A stretch of 9,168 nucleotides of DNA from RGIG1828 sp045536915 (GCA_045536915.1 JAZSOL010000176.1:1-9168); one strand, 5' to 3'. Shown: positions 1-6,992, numbered from the stretch's first letter. Numbers and translations: made by a program. Notes: a model not told the origin generated them from the sequence alone.

Positions 1-85
1 ATGTACACAATATATGTAGGGGACGGCCTCCCGGACAAAACCGGAAAAATCATTTTGCAACAGCTTCTTTTTTGTGGAAGGCCTA
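1..85. other. Non-coding left edge with a short repeat-like hairpin
   Basis: No gene is supported here. A 30-codon frame opens at base 1, but it has no ribosome binding site and runs into the palindromic repeat. Bases 16-34 begin GTAGGGGACG, identical over ten bases to the reverse complement of 6971-6980, the outer end of the hairpin repeat at 6905-6980. They are therefore probably a short or decayed copy of the same intergenic repeat class. Confidence 0.5.
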
Positions 86-334
86 AATTTTGATTTATCG
101 CTGAGTTTAGGCGGTCCGAGAAAGGCTTCCCCTTGAGGGGAAGCTGTCACCGTCAGGTGACTGATGAGGTGTAGGAACGCTTGCGTTCCGTGTCCATAAA
201 GTAAGTTATTTCAATACTTACGCCGCTTTCAGCGGCTACACCTCACCACCGCTTTTCAAGCGGAGCCTCTCCTCAAGGAGAAGCCTTTCGCTCGCACCTT
301 ATTTCGTTATCAAACAGAGCGCTAAATCAAAATT
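86..334. repeat. MITE-like nested palindromic intergenic repeat, about 250 bp
   Basis: This is a large imperfect palindrome with no coding capacity. The outer arms, 86-108 and 312-334, match at 20 of 23 positions when one is reverse-complemented. Inner arms of 26 bp at 121-146 and 263-288 also pair, with a few mismatches. Local hairpins lie between or within the arms: GCTTCCCC/GGGGAAGC (125-144), GTCACC/GGTGAC (146-161), GGAACGC/GCGTTCC (174-189), CCGCT/AGCGG (223-235), CCGCTT/AAGCGG (249-263) and TCTCCT/AGGAGA (268-281). From memory, GC-rich elements with this arm sequence recur in gut Clostridia genomes; I could not check copy number. No flanking target duplication is evident. The right edge lies about 11 bp before the -35 box of the next promoter. 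It looks like a non-autonomous mobile element or structured repeat. Confidence 0.75.
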
Positions 335-345
335 CATCTCTAAGT

Positions 346-374
346 TTGACAAATAAACATATATGTGATATAAT
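346..374 (+). promoter_or_regulatory. Consensus sigma-A promoter of the DivIVA/c-di-GMP operon
   Basis: TTGACA (346-351) and TATAAT (369-374) are separated by exactly 17 bp. An extended -10 TG sits at 366-367, so a strong housekeeping promoter is expected. Transcription should start near 381, giving a leader of about 70 nt before the ATG at 451. Confidence 0.85.
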
Positions 375-409
375 CCAATTATATAAAATATTATGGATGG
401 TTAGCGCAA

Positions 410-428
410 AATTAAGAATGCCTTAATT
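410..428 (+). promoter_or_regulatory. Small inverted repeat in the operon leader
   Basis: AATTAAG (410-416) and CTTAATT (422-428) form a perfect 7-bp inverted repeat around a 5-nt loop. It lies in the transcribed leader, just before the GGGGAGG ribosome binding site (436-442). It could be a weak RNA hairpin or a protein-binding site. It is AT-only except for one pair per arm and may be chance. Confidence 0.25.
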
Positions 429-450
429 ATTATCCGGGGAGGAAATTCAA

Positions 451-993
451 ATGAAAAGTAAATTCAGACCTGCACTTTTTGGTTATTCAAAAAGAGATGT
501 ATGTGAGTACATATCAAGCACTTGTGATGCTTTAATTTCAAAGCACAGCGAAGAAAAGAAAAAATTTGAAGAAGAAAAATCAAAGCTTACAGAAGAAATT
601 GTTGCTTTAAAAAAGGTAAATGAAGAATCTGAAAGCAAAATCAGGGAATTTACCGAAAAAGTAAAAGAGCTTGAAGAAAAAATCACCCAAATGCAGGATG
701 ATAATTCAAAAGTTTCTGAAATTATTGTTGATGCAAGAAGATTTGCCGATGAGCTCAAAACAAAAGCTGAAGATGAAAACAAGAAAGAAATTGCGGCAAA
801 TTCAAAGCGTAATTCAGAAATCGAAGAAAAAATCAACAATGTAAGAGATGAAGTTGACGAAATCAGAGCATTTCTTTCAAAATTTCTCATAAATGCCGAT
901 AAGGAGCTTGGAAATATCAGAAATGACCTCGACAGCGTTGAAATGGTAGACGAAAATCCGCCAAAAAAACCCACACTCAGAGTTTTGGCATAA
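451..993 (+). CDS. DivIVA-like coiled-coil protein
   Basis: This 180-residue cytoplasmic protein belongs to the DivIVA family, whose members bind curved or septal membrane and recruit partners to poles and division sites. The N-terminus carries the family signature, with FRPALFGYSKRDVCEYI at residues 5-21. Residues about 28-165 are dominated by Lys/Glu-rich heptads, predicted to be a long coiled coil. The C-terminus is short and Pro/Lys-containing (ENPPKKP). No signal peptide or membrane segment is visible. The start is set by GGGGAGG at 436-442, eight bases before the ATG. A consensus sigma-A promoter lies upstream. The gap to the next start is 54 bp with no convincing terminator, so it probably heads an operon with the two c-di-GMP genes. 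It may be a paralog rather than the main cell-division DivIVA, because no ylm, sep or ileS gene is adjacent. A polar-scaffold role for its neighbours is inference. Confidence 0.8.
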   Translation: MKSKFRPALFGYSKRDVCEYISSTCDALISKHSEEKKKFEEEKSKLTEEIVALKKVNEESESKIREFTEKVKELEEKITQMQDDNSKVSEIIVDARRFADELKTKAEDENKKEIAANSKRNSEIEEKINNVRDEVDEIRAFLSKFLINADKELGNIRNDLDSVEMVDENPPKKPTLRVLA

Positions 994-1047
994 GAGTGTT
1001 TCAGGAATGTGCACCGCACAGTATTTCTAAAAGATGGGTATGATATA

Positions 1048-2949
1048 ATGAAGAATAAAATCCTGAAAATATGCTTGATTCTGATAGCTATGCTGATGAT
1101 TTCGGCTACGGTGGGCGCCCATGTTCCAACATCACACAAACCAGACCGGAGAGATTCAGTTGTTTTAATTGCCGGAAATCCGGATTTTTATCCAATAGAA
1201 TATTACAACGAAAAAACGCATCAGTTCGACGGCGTTATTCCGGCTGTTCTCACCGATATTTCCCAAAAACTCGGGATTGAGATTTCTTATTTGTATGACG
1301 GCAAAACAACGCAGACGGAATTTGCAAATTCACTCAGGGCGGATCTTGTGTCGGCATATATAATAGGCTCATCAGAGATGTATGCAGCTGATGAAGTTAA
1401 GGTTTTGTCGGTTAACTATGAAGGCAAAAAAGTAGACATCGGAATAGCGTTCACAGAAGCGGCAGACAGTGAAACTGTTGAAAATATGAAAAATGAGCTG
1501 GCAAAGCTTTCGGTTGAGGAAATGAATATGTATTTGCTTAAATCGGCAGACGAGTATTCAAACTCTTCTTTTTCATCGAAAACAGTTGTTATAATATGTG
1601 TTTCTTTTTTGATTGCTTTGCTGATTCTGATAATAGCGGTTTCACGTGTTGCCAGAAAAAAATATATGAAAATAAAACTGACCGACACCGAAACTGCACT
1701 CGGAAATATTGAATATTTTGAAAATCAGTATGAACGAATGATTTCCGCCTATGTGGAGAATAAGTATATTGCATACATAATAATTGATTCCAACTATCTC
1801 CAGATATATCACGGTGAATCCGTGTTTATTGACGCTATAAAATATACTGCCGGTATTCTGAGCACATATGAACACGAAAACGGTTTTGCAGGGAAAATCA
1901 CGGAAAACGGTTTTGCATATGTTTTTGAAAGCGAAAATCACGAGGCTGCGGGTGAAATTATTCGGGGAATAACCGATGAACTCAATCTCTATATTCATAA
2001 TGAAAGCAAAAACGATATGCCATTTTTCCACACTGCAGTGTATAACATCGGTTCCGATGACCGCAATTGCGAGCTTGTGTTGTTTAATCTCAGAAAGCAT
2101 TGCAATAAGCTTATGGGAACACCAAATCAGATTATAACCGTTGATTCGGAAATGATGAACCGTGCTCTTAATGAAAAATATTTGTATGAAAGCATTGTGA
2201 GCGGATTTGAAAATAAAGAATTCAAGCTGTATCTTCAATTTGTTGTTGACAGTGCCGATAAGAAAATAGTGTCGGCAGAGGCGCTTTCAAGATGGGAAAA
2301 TCCCGAAAGGGGAACTGTTTCGCCGGGAGCGTATATAGCTTTGATGGAAAAATCAGGGCTCATAACAACCTTTGATTACTATATGTTTGAACTTGCGTGC
2401 CGTCAACTTCATAAATGGAGAGATACGGAGTTTGAAAACGTGACGCTTTCCTGCAATTTTACGAGAATAACCATATCCGAAGATAATTTTGCAGATATGA
2501 TAAGCAGTATATCAAAGAAATATGTGTTCGAAAAAAATAAGCTTATTATGGAAATTACAGAGGATGCAATAGAAAAGAATCATGATGTTGCAATGGAAAA
2601 TATTTCAAAGTGCAAAAAAATGGGATTCAAAATTGCTCTTGATGACCTTGGAAGCGGATATACCTCTCTTGTTAATTTGTGTGAGTATCCTATTGATATT
2701 GTGAAAATCGACAGGGATATTCTCCTGAGAGCTGAAAAAGAGAACGGAAAGGATTTGTTTGTGGGAATTATCGCACTTTCCCACAGTCTCGGCTTCAAGG
2801 TTGTGTGCGAGGGTGTTGAAACCGAAGAGCACCGTGAGCTTGTTGATTCAACTGAGTGCGACTATATTCAGGGATGGTATTATTCGCGCGTGTATCCCGT
2901 GGATGTTGCGGAGCAATATGCAAGGGAATATGCAGCTAAAATATTATAG
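1048..2949 (+). CDS. Membrane EAL-domain c-di-GMP phosphodiesterase with degenerate GGDEF and sensor domain
   Basis: This 633-residue inner-membrane protein is predicted to hydrolyse cyclic di-GMP to pGpG. Residues 1-25 look like a signal peptide or first membrane anchor (MKNKILKICLILIAMLMISA). Residues about 37-170 resemble an abridged family-3 solute-binding sensor, including FYPIEYYNEKTHQFDG. A membrane segment follows at about 179-200. The GGDEF domain (about 209-317) is degenerate: ENGFA replaces the signature. The EAL domain (about 380-633) keeps every catalytic landmark I can place: EALSRW (E411), N470, E502 in EITE, D532-D533 in DDLGSG, K553 in KIDR, E588 in EGVET and Q608 in QGWYYSR. 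It should therefore be active. A GTG at 1009 would add 13 residues, but its AGGA is only 2 nt away and the extension precedes the signal peptide, so I chose ATG 1048. That start has only a weak site (AGATGGG, 1032-1038). The next gene begins 14 bp after the stop. Confidence 0.88.
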   Translation: MKNKILKICLILIAMLMISATVGAHVPTSHKPDRRDSVVLIAGNPDFYPIEYYNEKTHQFDGVIPAVLTDISQKLGIEISYLYDGKTTQTEFANSLRADLVSAYIIGSSEMYAADEVKVLSVNYEGKKVDIGIAFTEAADSETVENMKNELAKLSVEEMNMYLLKSADEYSNSSFSSKTVVIICVSFLIALLILIIAVSRVARKKYMKIKLTDTETALGNIEYFENQYERMISAYVENKYIAYIIIDSNYLQIYHGESVFIDAIKYTAGILSTYEHENGFAGKITENGFAYVFESENHEAAGEIIRGITDELNLYIHNESKNDMPFFHTAVYNIGSDDRNCELVLFNLRKHCNKLMGTPNQIITVDSEMMNRALNEKYLYESIVSGFENKEFKLYLQFVVDSADKKIVSAEALSRWENPERGTVSPGAYIALMEKSGLITTFDYYMFELACRQLHKWRDTEFENVTLSCNFTRITISEDNFADMISSISKKYVFEKNKLIMEITEDAIEKNHDVAMENISKCKKMGFKIALDDLGSGYTSLVNLCEYPIDIVKIDRDILLRAEKENGKDLFVGIIALSHSLGFKVVCEGVETEEHRELVDSTECDYIQGWYYSRVYPVDVAEQYAREYAAKIL

Positions 2950-2963
2950 CAGGAAGTGAGCTA

Positions 2964-5270
2964 ATGAAAAAAATTAAGCGTAGTCTTGATAAAATGCTTT
3001 ACACGCTTGTGGCAGTTGTATTACTGTTTACAGTTATTTTTATTATGATAAGCCACACATACACAATGTCGGAAAATGAGGCTTTTGAAAAACTGCATCT
3101 TGAAACTCTGCAAATAAAGAAAAATATTAATCTGCAGATGCTTTCCGATCGCGAAAATCTCACAACAATGGCAAACTTTGCCTCAAGGTTGCACGCAGAA
3201 GGCAAGGACTACAGCCTTTTGTTTGAATCTTTTGAGGAAATAGGCCTTTTTGAAAAAATCAAGATTCTTCTTCCCGACAATACACTCATTTCTGCTGATG
3301 AAAGAATTGATGTGTCCTCAAAAATATCCTTTGATGAAGAGGTGAAAAAAGGGGAGTTTATAAGCGGAAGGGTAAAAGACCTCAATGATGACAGCCGTGA
3401 GGTAGTGAGAAGTGCTGTGCCTGTTTATGATGATGCCGGCAATGTTGTTGCTGTTTTATACGGAATTATTGACCTTGATATTCTTGAAGCAAAATATGCA
3501 GAAGATGCAGCGGCAATGGATGCGGATTTGCTTGTGATGGAAGGCGAAAACGGAGATTTTATTATAGATACAAAACGTGATAATCTCGGTAATGTGTCGA
3601 TTCTTGCATCAACATCCTACAGAGACGGCTTTTCCTATGACGAAATGCTCCATAATCTAACAAACAGCAAACCCGGATACTGTGCATTTATGTCTCAGAA
3701 ATCAAACGAGTATCTTTATGTTCATTATGCTCCTCTTGAATTTGCCGACTGGCAGATTATGCTTTTAAAACCTTCAAAGATAGTGTTTGCGGGTGCGAGA
3801 TCAACGAGTAATTATCTTATAATAATAGCTGCTCTTATCATATTGATTATGGTAGCATATATTTTTGCTATATTCTGGTTTGATAAGAAAAAGCTTAAAA
3901 TAAGTTCAACTGCTTCCAATATCCGTAAAAATCTTCTGGATATAAATCAGCAGTCCGGAAAAATTACCGATGCTCTTAAAATGGTTGCTGATTTCTCAAA
4001 AGCAAGGTCTGCATTTGTTTTCGATACATATGGCAGTGATTTCCGTTTTATTAATTCCGAATTTAAGAACCTGGAAATTGTTGGTGACGATAAAAACTAT
4101 TTTTTCACACAGCTTATGAATTATGCAGCCAAAAAAAGGCGCAGACGCGGTGCGGATGTTATTATTGTCCGCATTGAGGCGAATTCTGAGTTCAACAAGG
4201 AATTGCCTGAATTTTATGAGTTTATGCTCCAAAAAGGAATCAGGAAGATATGTTTTGCAATAGTTTCGGGCAGCAGCAGTGTAACGAGTATTCTCGGTGC
4301 GGTAAATCCTTCAAAAAATGAGATTATGGAGCTTTTAAGGGATATTGCCATTTGCTTTTCAATGGCAATCAACAACAAGAAATATCTCAATCGCACAGAA
4401 ACAATGGCATTCACCGATGCGCTCACGAATGTTAAAAACCGTATGGCGTTTAACCGCGACATAAAAGAAAAATATTCCGGCAGTGTTGAAAATCTTTCGT
4501 GCATTTTCATTGATGTTAACGAACTGCACTATTTCAACGGACAATACGGACACAGCGCCGGAGATCAGATGCTTGCATTTATTGCTGAAACTCTGGTGGA
4601 AGAATTTTTCGGCTCAGATGTCTACAGAATGGGTGGCGATGAATTTCTTGTGCTTTGCTCAGATATGGCACCTGATGATATTAAATTTAAAATGGACTCT
4701 GCCAACAAAAAAATAGAAGAAATGAAATATCACATTTCAGCCGGCATATGCCACGGCAATGCTGATATGACCATTGATGAAATAGTGTCTCTGGCTGAAA
4801 AAGCAATGTATGCAGAAAAAAGTGTGTACTATAAAAACAAGGAAGTCCAAAAAATCACAAAGCTTACCAACCGCAAAACCGAAGTTAATTTTACGGGAAT
4901 AAAAGAAATTGATGCTTTTATATCTGTTTTGAGTGTGCAATGTCTGGGAATATATTGTGTGAATCACAAAACAGATAACGCAAATCAGATTCTTTCGCCA
5001 ACGTATTTCTCGTCGCTTCTTGAAAAAGGAAAAACTTTTTCGAGTGCTATGCGCAGATATATCCGCGACATCGTAAAACCCGAGTATCACCGTGCACTCT
5101 TTAGTCTTCTTGATTACGATGTTCTTGAAAATCAGCTTGCAAATGATATTTTGCCTAAGATTACATACACTAAAATCGACGGCGAGAGAGTATCGCTCAG
5201 CGTGTATGCAAATGTAAACCGCGACAGTGATGAAATTGATACGGTGTGGTACTTTAAAAAAGAAGAATAG
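2964..5270 (+). CDS. Membrane diguanylate cyclase (Cache-like, GAF-like, GGDEF, C-terminal domain)
   Basis: This 768-residue protein is predicted to make cyclic di-GMP from two GTP. Membrane segments lie at about 11-30 and 284-304. The extracytoplasmic region between them resembles a dCache sensor, including SAVPVYDDAGNVVAVLYGII at 150-169. Residues about 330-473 look GAF-like. The GGDEF domain spans about 480-620: DALTNVKNR, metal-site D517, N525, D534 in GHSAGD, and an intact GGDEF at 557-561. Two positions differ from the usual DxxxLKxxND pattern: the conserved Lys is H522, and the Asp after the Asn is G526. No RxxD product-inhibition site precedes GGDEF; FFGS occupies that place. About 120 extra residues (645-768) resemble a PAS-like module seen after GGDEF in gut clostridial proteins, a match made from memory. 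The start has AGGAAG at 2951-2956, seven bases upstream. The gene lies 14 bp after the phosphodiesterase, so the two opposing enzymes are probably co-transcribed. Confidence 0.88.
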   Translation: MKKIKRSLDKMLYTLVAVVLLFTVIFIMISHTYTMSENEAFEKLHLETLQIKKNINLQMLSDRENLTTMANFASRLHAEGKDYSLLFESFEEIGLFEKIKILLPDNTLISADERIDVSSKISFDEEVKKGEFISGRVKDLNDDSREVVRSAVPVYDDAGNVVAVLYGIIDLDILEAKYAEDAAAMDADLLVMEGENGDFIIDTKRDNLGNVSILASTSYRDGFSYDEMLHNLTNSKPGYCAFMSQKSNEYLYVHYAPLEFADWQIMLLKPSKIVFAGARSTSNYLIIIAALIILIMVAYIFAIFWFDKKKLKISSTASNIRKNLLDINQQSGKITDALKMVADFSKARSAFVFDTYGSDFRFINSEFKNLEIVGDDKNYFFTQLMNYAAKKRRRRGADVIIVRIEANSEFNKELPEFYEFMLQKGIRKICFAIVSGSSSVTSILGAVNPSKNEIMELLRDIAICFSMAINNKKYLNRTETMAFTDALTNVKNRMAFNRDIKEKYSGSVENLSCIFIDVNELHYFNGQYGHSAGDQMLAFIAETLVEEFFGSDVYRMGGDEFLVLCSDMAPDDIKFKMDSANKKIEEMKYHISAGICHGNADMTIDEIVSLAEKAMYAEKSVYYKNKEVQKITKLTNRKTEVNFTGIKEIDAFISVLSVQCLGIYCVNHKTDNANQILSPTYFSSLLEKGKTFSSAMRRYIRDIVKPEYHRALFSLLDYDVLENQLANDILPKITYTKIDGERVSLSVYANVNRDSDEIDTVWYFKKEE

Positions 5271-5299
5271 GTCCTGATTTTAAGGCGGTTAAACCGTGA

Positions 5300-5488
5300 A
5301 AAAATACCCGGCACCATACGTTTAAATATCATATTGTTAAAAATTCTTCTGATAATTTAAAACAACTGACGTTTGTGTTTAATCTGAAAGAAAACAAAAG
5401 TCCGGATTGCGATATTGATATGTATTCCAAATTTCACTCTGTGTTTTCATGGTATGATTCAATCAAAACAGTATGCAGAAATCTATAG
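5300..5488 (+). pseudogene. Possible remnant of a gene 3' end (open frame without a start)
   Basis: Between the cyclase stop and the kinase there is an open frame of 62 codons following an in-frame TGA at 5297-5299 and ending at TAG 5486-5488. It has no ATG, GTG or TTG near its beginning and no ribosome binding site. The translation is protein-like in composition (HTFKYHIVKNSSDNLKQL, then SKFHSVFSWYDSIKTVCRNL) and does not look like a repeat. It could be the surviving C-terminus of a deleted gene, or chance in AT-rich DNA. I do not recognise a family. The rest of 5271-5540 shows no complete gene and no strong terminator. Confidence 0.3.
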
Positions 5489-5540
5489 ATACGCATTGAT
5501 TAAGCCAACATAATTGTATGAAATATCGGAGGCAGAGATT

Positions 5541-6098
5541 ATGAATAAGGAAGATATAATAATTTCACATACGAAAAAAATATTGGAAGCAAAGAAAAAC
5601 GTTATTATTGCAATTGACGGAAGATGCGCATCGGGAAAAACCACTCTTGCAGATGCATTTTCAAAACGTATTGGCTGCAACGTTATTCACACCGACGATT
5701 TCTTTCTTCGCCCGAATCAGAGAACTGAATCAAGGCTCAGTGAAACCGGCGGAAATATTGATTATGAACGTTTTATTGAAGAAGTTATTGAGCCTCTTGA
5801 AAAGGGGACTGATTTTTCCTACAGGCCATATTTCTGCCGCACGGCGGAGCTTGGTGAACCAATACACATAAATAGCGGAAAAATAACTCTGATTGAGGGG
5901 GCGTATTCGTGCCATCCGAAATTTGCGCATATCTATGATCTGAAATTTTTTCTTGATGTTGCTCCCGATGAACAGATTGAGAGAATAAAACGCAGAAACG
6001 GCGAGGATATGCTGGAAAAATTTAAAAGAATGTGGATTCCGATGGAAGAAAAATATTTTTCGGAATTTAAAATAAAAGAAACGTGCGAACTGCTCTGA
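5541..6098 (+). CDS. Uridine-kinase-like P-loop NTPase
   Basis: This is a 185-residue soluble kinase of the uridine kinase/phosphoribulokinase-like P-loop superfamily, expected to transfer phosphate from a nucleoside triphosphate to a nucleoside or similar small molecule. The Walker A loop is GRCASGKTT at residues 27-35, after the strand VIIAID. HTDDFF at 50-55 is the acidic substrate/Mg motif of this family. LIEGAYS (117-123) matches the conserved EGxY region. The Arg-rich lid segment (RIKRRNGEDM) and WIPMEEKYF follow. The start is fixed by GGAGG at 5528-5532, eight bases before ATG 5541; an upstream in-frame ATG at 5514 lies 5' of this site and is unlikely. No clear promoter is visible; an extended -10-like TGGTATGAT at 5450-5458 lacks a -35. 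The gene ends inside the terminator it shares with the convergent HAD gene. Substrate is unknown; uridine or cytidine is the default guess. Confidence 0.75.
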   Translation: MNKEDIIISHTKKILEAKKNVIIAIDGRCASGKTTLADAFSKRIGCNVIHTDDFFLRPNQRTESRLSETGGNIDYERFIEEVIEPLEKGTDFSYRPYFCRTAELGEPIHINSGKITLIEGAYSCHPKFAHIYDLKFFLDVAPDEQIERIKRRNGEDMLEKFKRMWIPMEEKYFSEFKIKETCELL

Positions 6099-6114
6099 TG
6101 TCCGCACGTTTTTT
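6080..6114. terminator. Bidirectional intrinsic terminator between convergent genes
   Basis: AACGTGCG (6080-6087) pairs with CGCACGTT (6103-6110) around a 15-nt loop. Six T follow on the plus strand (6109-6114). On the minus strand the same hairpin is followed by a T-rich tail (TTTCTTTTATTTT). It therefore suits both the kinase gene (plus) and the HAD gene (minus). The kinase stop codon TGA (6096-6098) lies inside the loop. Confidence 0.85.
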
Positions 6115-6119
6115 GATGT

Positions 6120-6758
6120 TTAAATGTGTTTTTTCAGAATTTCAATTGCTGAGTCCAACGTATCGAGCTCCATAAACATATGCTTTTTTGCTTCTTCGTC
6201 AAACGGCGCAACGTCTTTGATTCCAAAAACTTTCATTCCTGCGGCATTGCCCGCAAGCACGCCGTTTTTGGAATCTTCAAAAACAAAACAACTTTCCGGC
6301 TCAACTCCGAGCCTTTCGGCAGTGAGCAAAAAAACGTCCGGTGCCGGCTTCCCGTTTTTGGTTTCGCTTCCGCATGCAATGGCGGAAAACCTTTCAAATG
6401 CACCAACTTCTCTCAGATGATGCTCAACGCTGTGTCTTGAAGAACCTGATGCAAGGCCGTATTTTATGTTGTGGCTGTCGAGAAAATCCATAAGCTCTTT
6501 GGCACCGGGTTTGAACCGTATTTTCTGATGATTGAGAATATATTCCCGAACTTCGCTCCTGAATCTTTCGATGTCAAGCTCCGGATACCTTTCGAGAAGA
6601 TAAGCACTCCAGCCTTCAAAGTTCATTCCGCAAACATTTTCAATGTGAACGCCGAGTTCTTTATATCCTTGATTTTTCCCGGCATAATCCCATGCCGGAA
6701 TGCATATTTTCTGCGTGTCAAGCAGTGTACCGTCCATATCAAATATAACGCTGAACAT
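6120..6758 (-). CDS. HAD-superfamily hydrolase, beta-phosphoglucomutase-like
   Basis: This is a 212-residue cytoplasmic protein of the haloacid dehalogenase superfamily, subgroup with a small alpha-helical cap between motifs I and II, as in beta-phosphoglucomutase and phosphoglycolate or sugar phosphatases. All four motifs are present: DMDGTLLDT (nucleophile D7, acid/base D9), LASGSSR (S104), NGKPAPDVF (K137) and VFEDSKNG (E161-D162, Mg site). The cap spans about residues 16-80. Length is typical of the family. The ribosome binding site is GGAGG on the minus strand (6764-6768), five bases before the ATG, and an extended -10 promoter lies upstream at 6791-6819. It is a single-gene unit ending at the shared terminator. 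Family membership is certain; whether it is a mutase or a phosphatase, and on which sugar or metabolite phosphate, cannot be told. Confidence 0.85.
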   Translation of the reverse strand: MFSVIFDMDGTLLDTQKICIPAWDYAGKNQGYKELGVHIENVCGMNFEGWSAYLLERYPELDIERFRSEVREYILNHQKIRFKPGAKELMDFLDSHNIKYGLASGSSRHSVEHHLREVGAFERFSAIACGSETKNGKPAPDVFLLTAERLGVEPESCFVFEDSKNGVLAGNAAGMKVFGIKDVAPFDEEAKKHMFMELDTLDSAIEILKKHI

Positions 6759-6790
6759 TTTAACCTCCGTGTAAGCTTTATATGAGTTTG

Positions 6791-6819
6791 ATTATAGCAT
6801 AAACTTGTTAAAATAGCAA
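6791..6819 (-). promoter_or_regulatory. Sigma-A promoter of the HAD gene
   Basis: On the minus strand, TTGCTA (plus 6814-6819) and TATAAT (plus 6791-6796) are spaced by 17 bp. The bases TGC immediately before the -10 give an extended -10. The -35 matches consensus at four of six positions. Transcription would start about 25 nt upstream of the start codon. Confidence 0.75.
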
Positions 6820-6904
6820 TGTGTTTTTTGTCTTTTTGGTTTCGTGGTTTTTCGTTGACTTATTATATTTGATTTATGGAGTTACTTGATAATTGAATAA
6901 TCTC

Positions 6905-6980
6905 GTAGAGGAAGATGCCCACATCGTCCCGGACGTACGATGTTTTCTGATAACGGGACGATGTGGGCATCGTCCCCTAC
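6905..6980. repeat. Long hairpin repeat, 27-bp arms
   Basis: Arms 6905-6931 and 6954-6980 are inverted copies matching at 25 of 27 positions, around a 22-nt loop. The arms contain GATGCCCACATCGTCCCG and end in the GTAGGGGACG-type edge also found at 16-25. The element is GC-rich against its AT-rich surroundings, lies far from both flanking genes, and has no terminator-style T run on either side. It looks like a dispersed intergenic palindrome of clostridial type. Minus-strand reading frames through it are repeat-derived, not genes. Confidence 0.75.
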
Positions 6981-6992
6981 GCATAAACAATA

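Noticed and set aside
86..334. CRISPR array or tRNA cluster suggested by the repeated hairpins
   Set aside because: The repeats are inverted, not direct with unique spacers, and no tRNA cloverleaf or anticodon arm can be drawn.
375..450. Possible c-di-GMP riboswitch in the operon leader
   Set aside because: The leader is about 70 nt and shows only one small AT-rich hairpin; the conserved GEMM-type core and tetraloop-receptor features are not seen.
1008..1020. Hairpin TGTGC/GCACA between the first and second genes
   Set aside because: Five base pairs without a T run; too weak to end transcription, so the operon is kept as continuous.
1009..1047. GTG start adding 13 residues to the phosphodiesterase
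   Set aside because: The only Shine-Dalgarno-like bases are 2 nt away and the extension would precede a normal signal peptide; ATG 1048 fits better.
483..1139. A 218-codon minus-strand frame opposite the DivIVA-like gene
   Set aside because: Its Ser/Phe-rich translation is the mirror of Glu/Lys-rich coiled-coil codons; the plus strand has the promoter, ribosome binding site and family signature.
5281..5305. Possible terminator after the cyclase gene (CGGTT/AACCG)
   Set aside because: The stem is at most 4-5 bp with almost no loop and is followed by A residues, not T.
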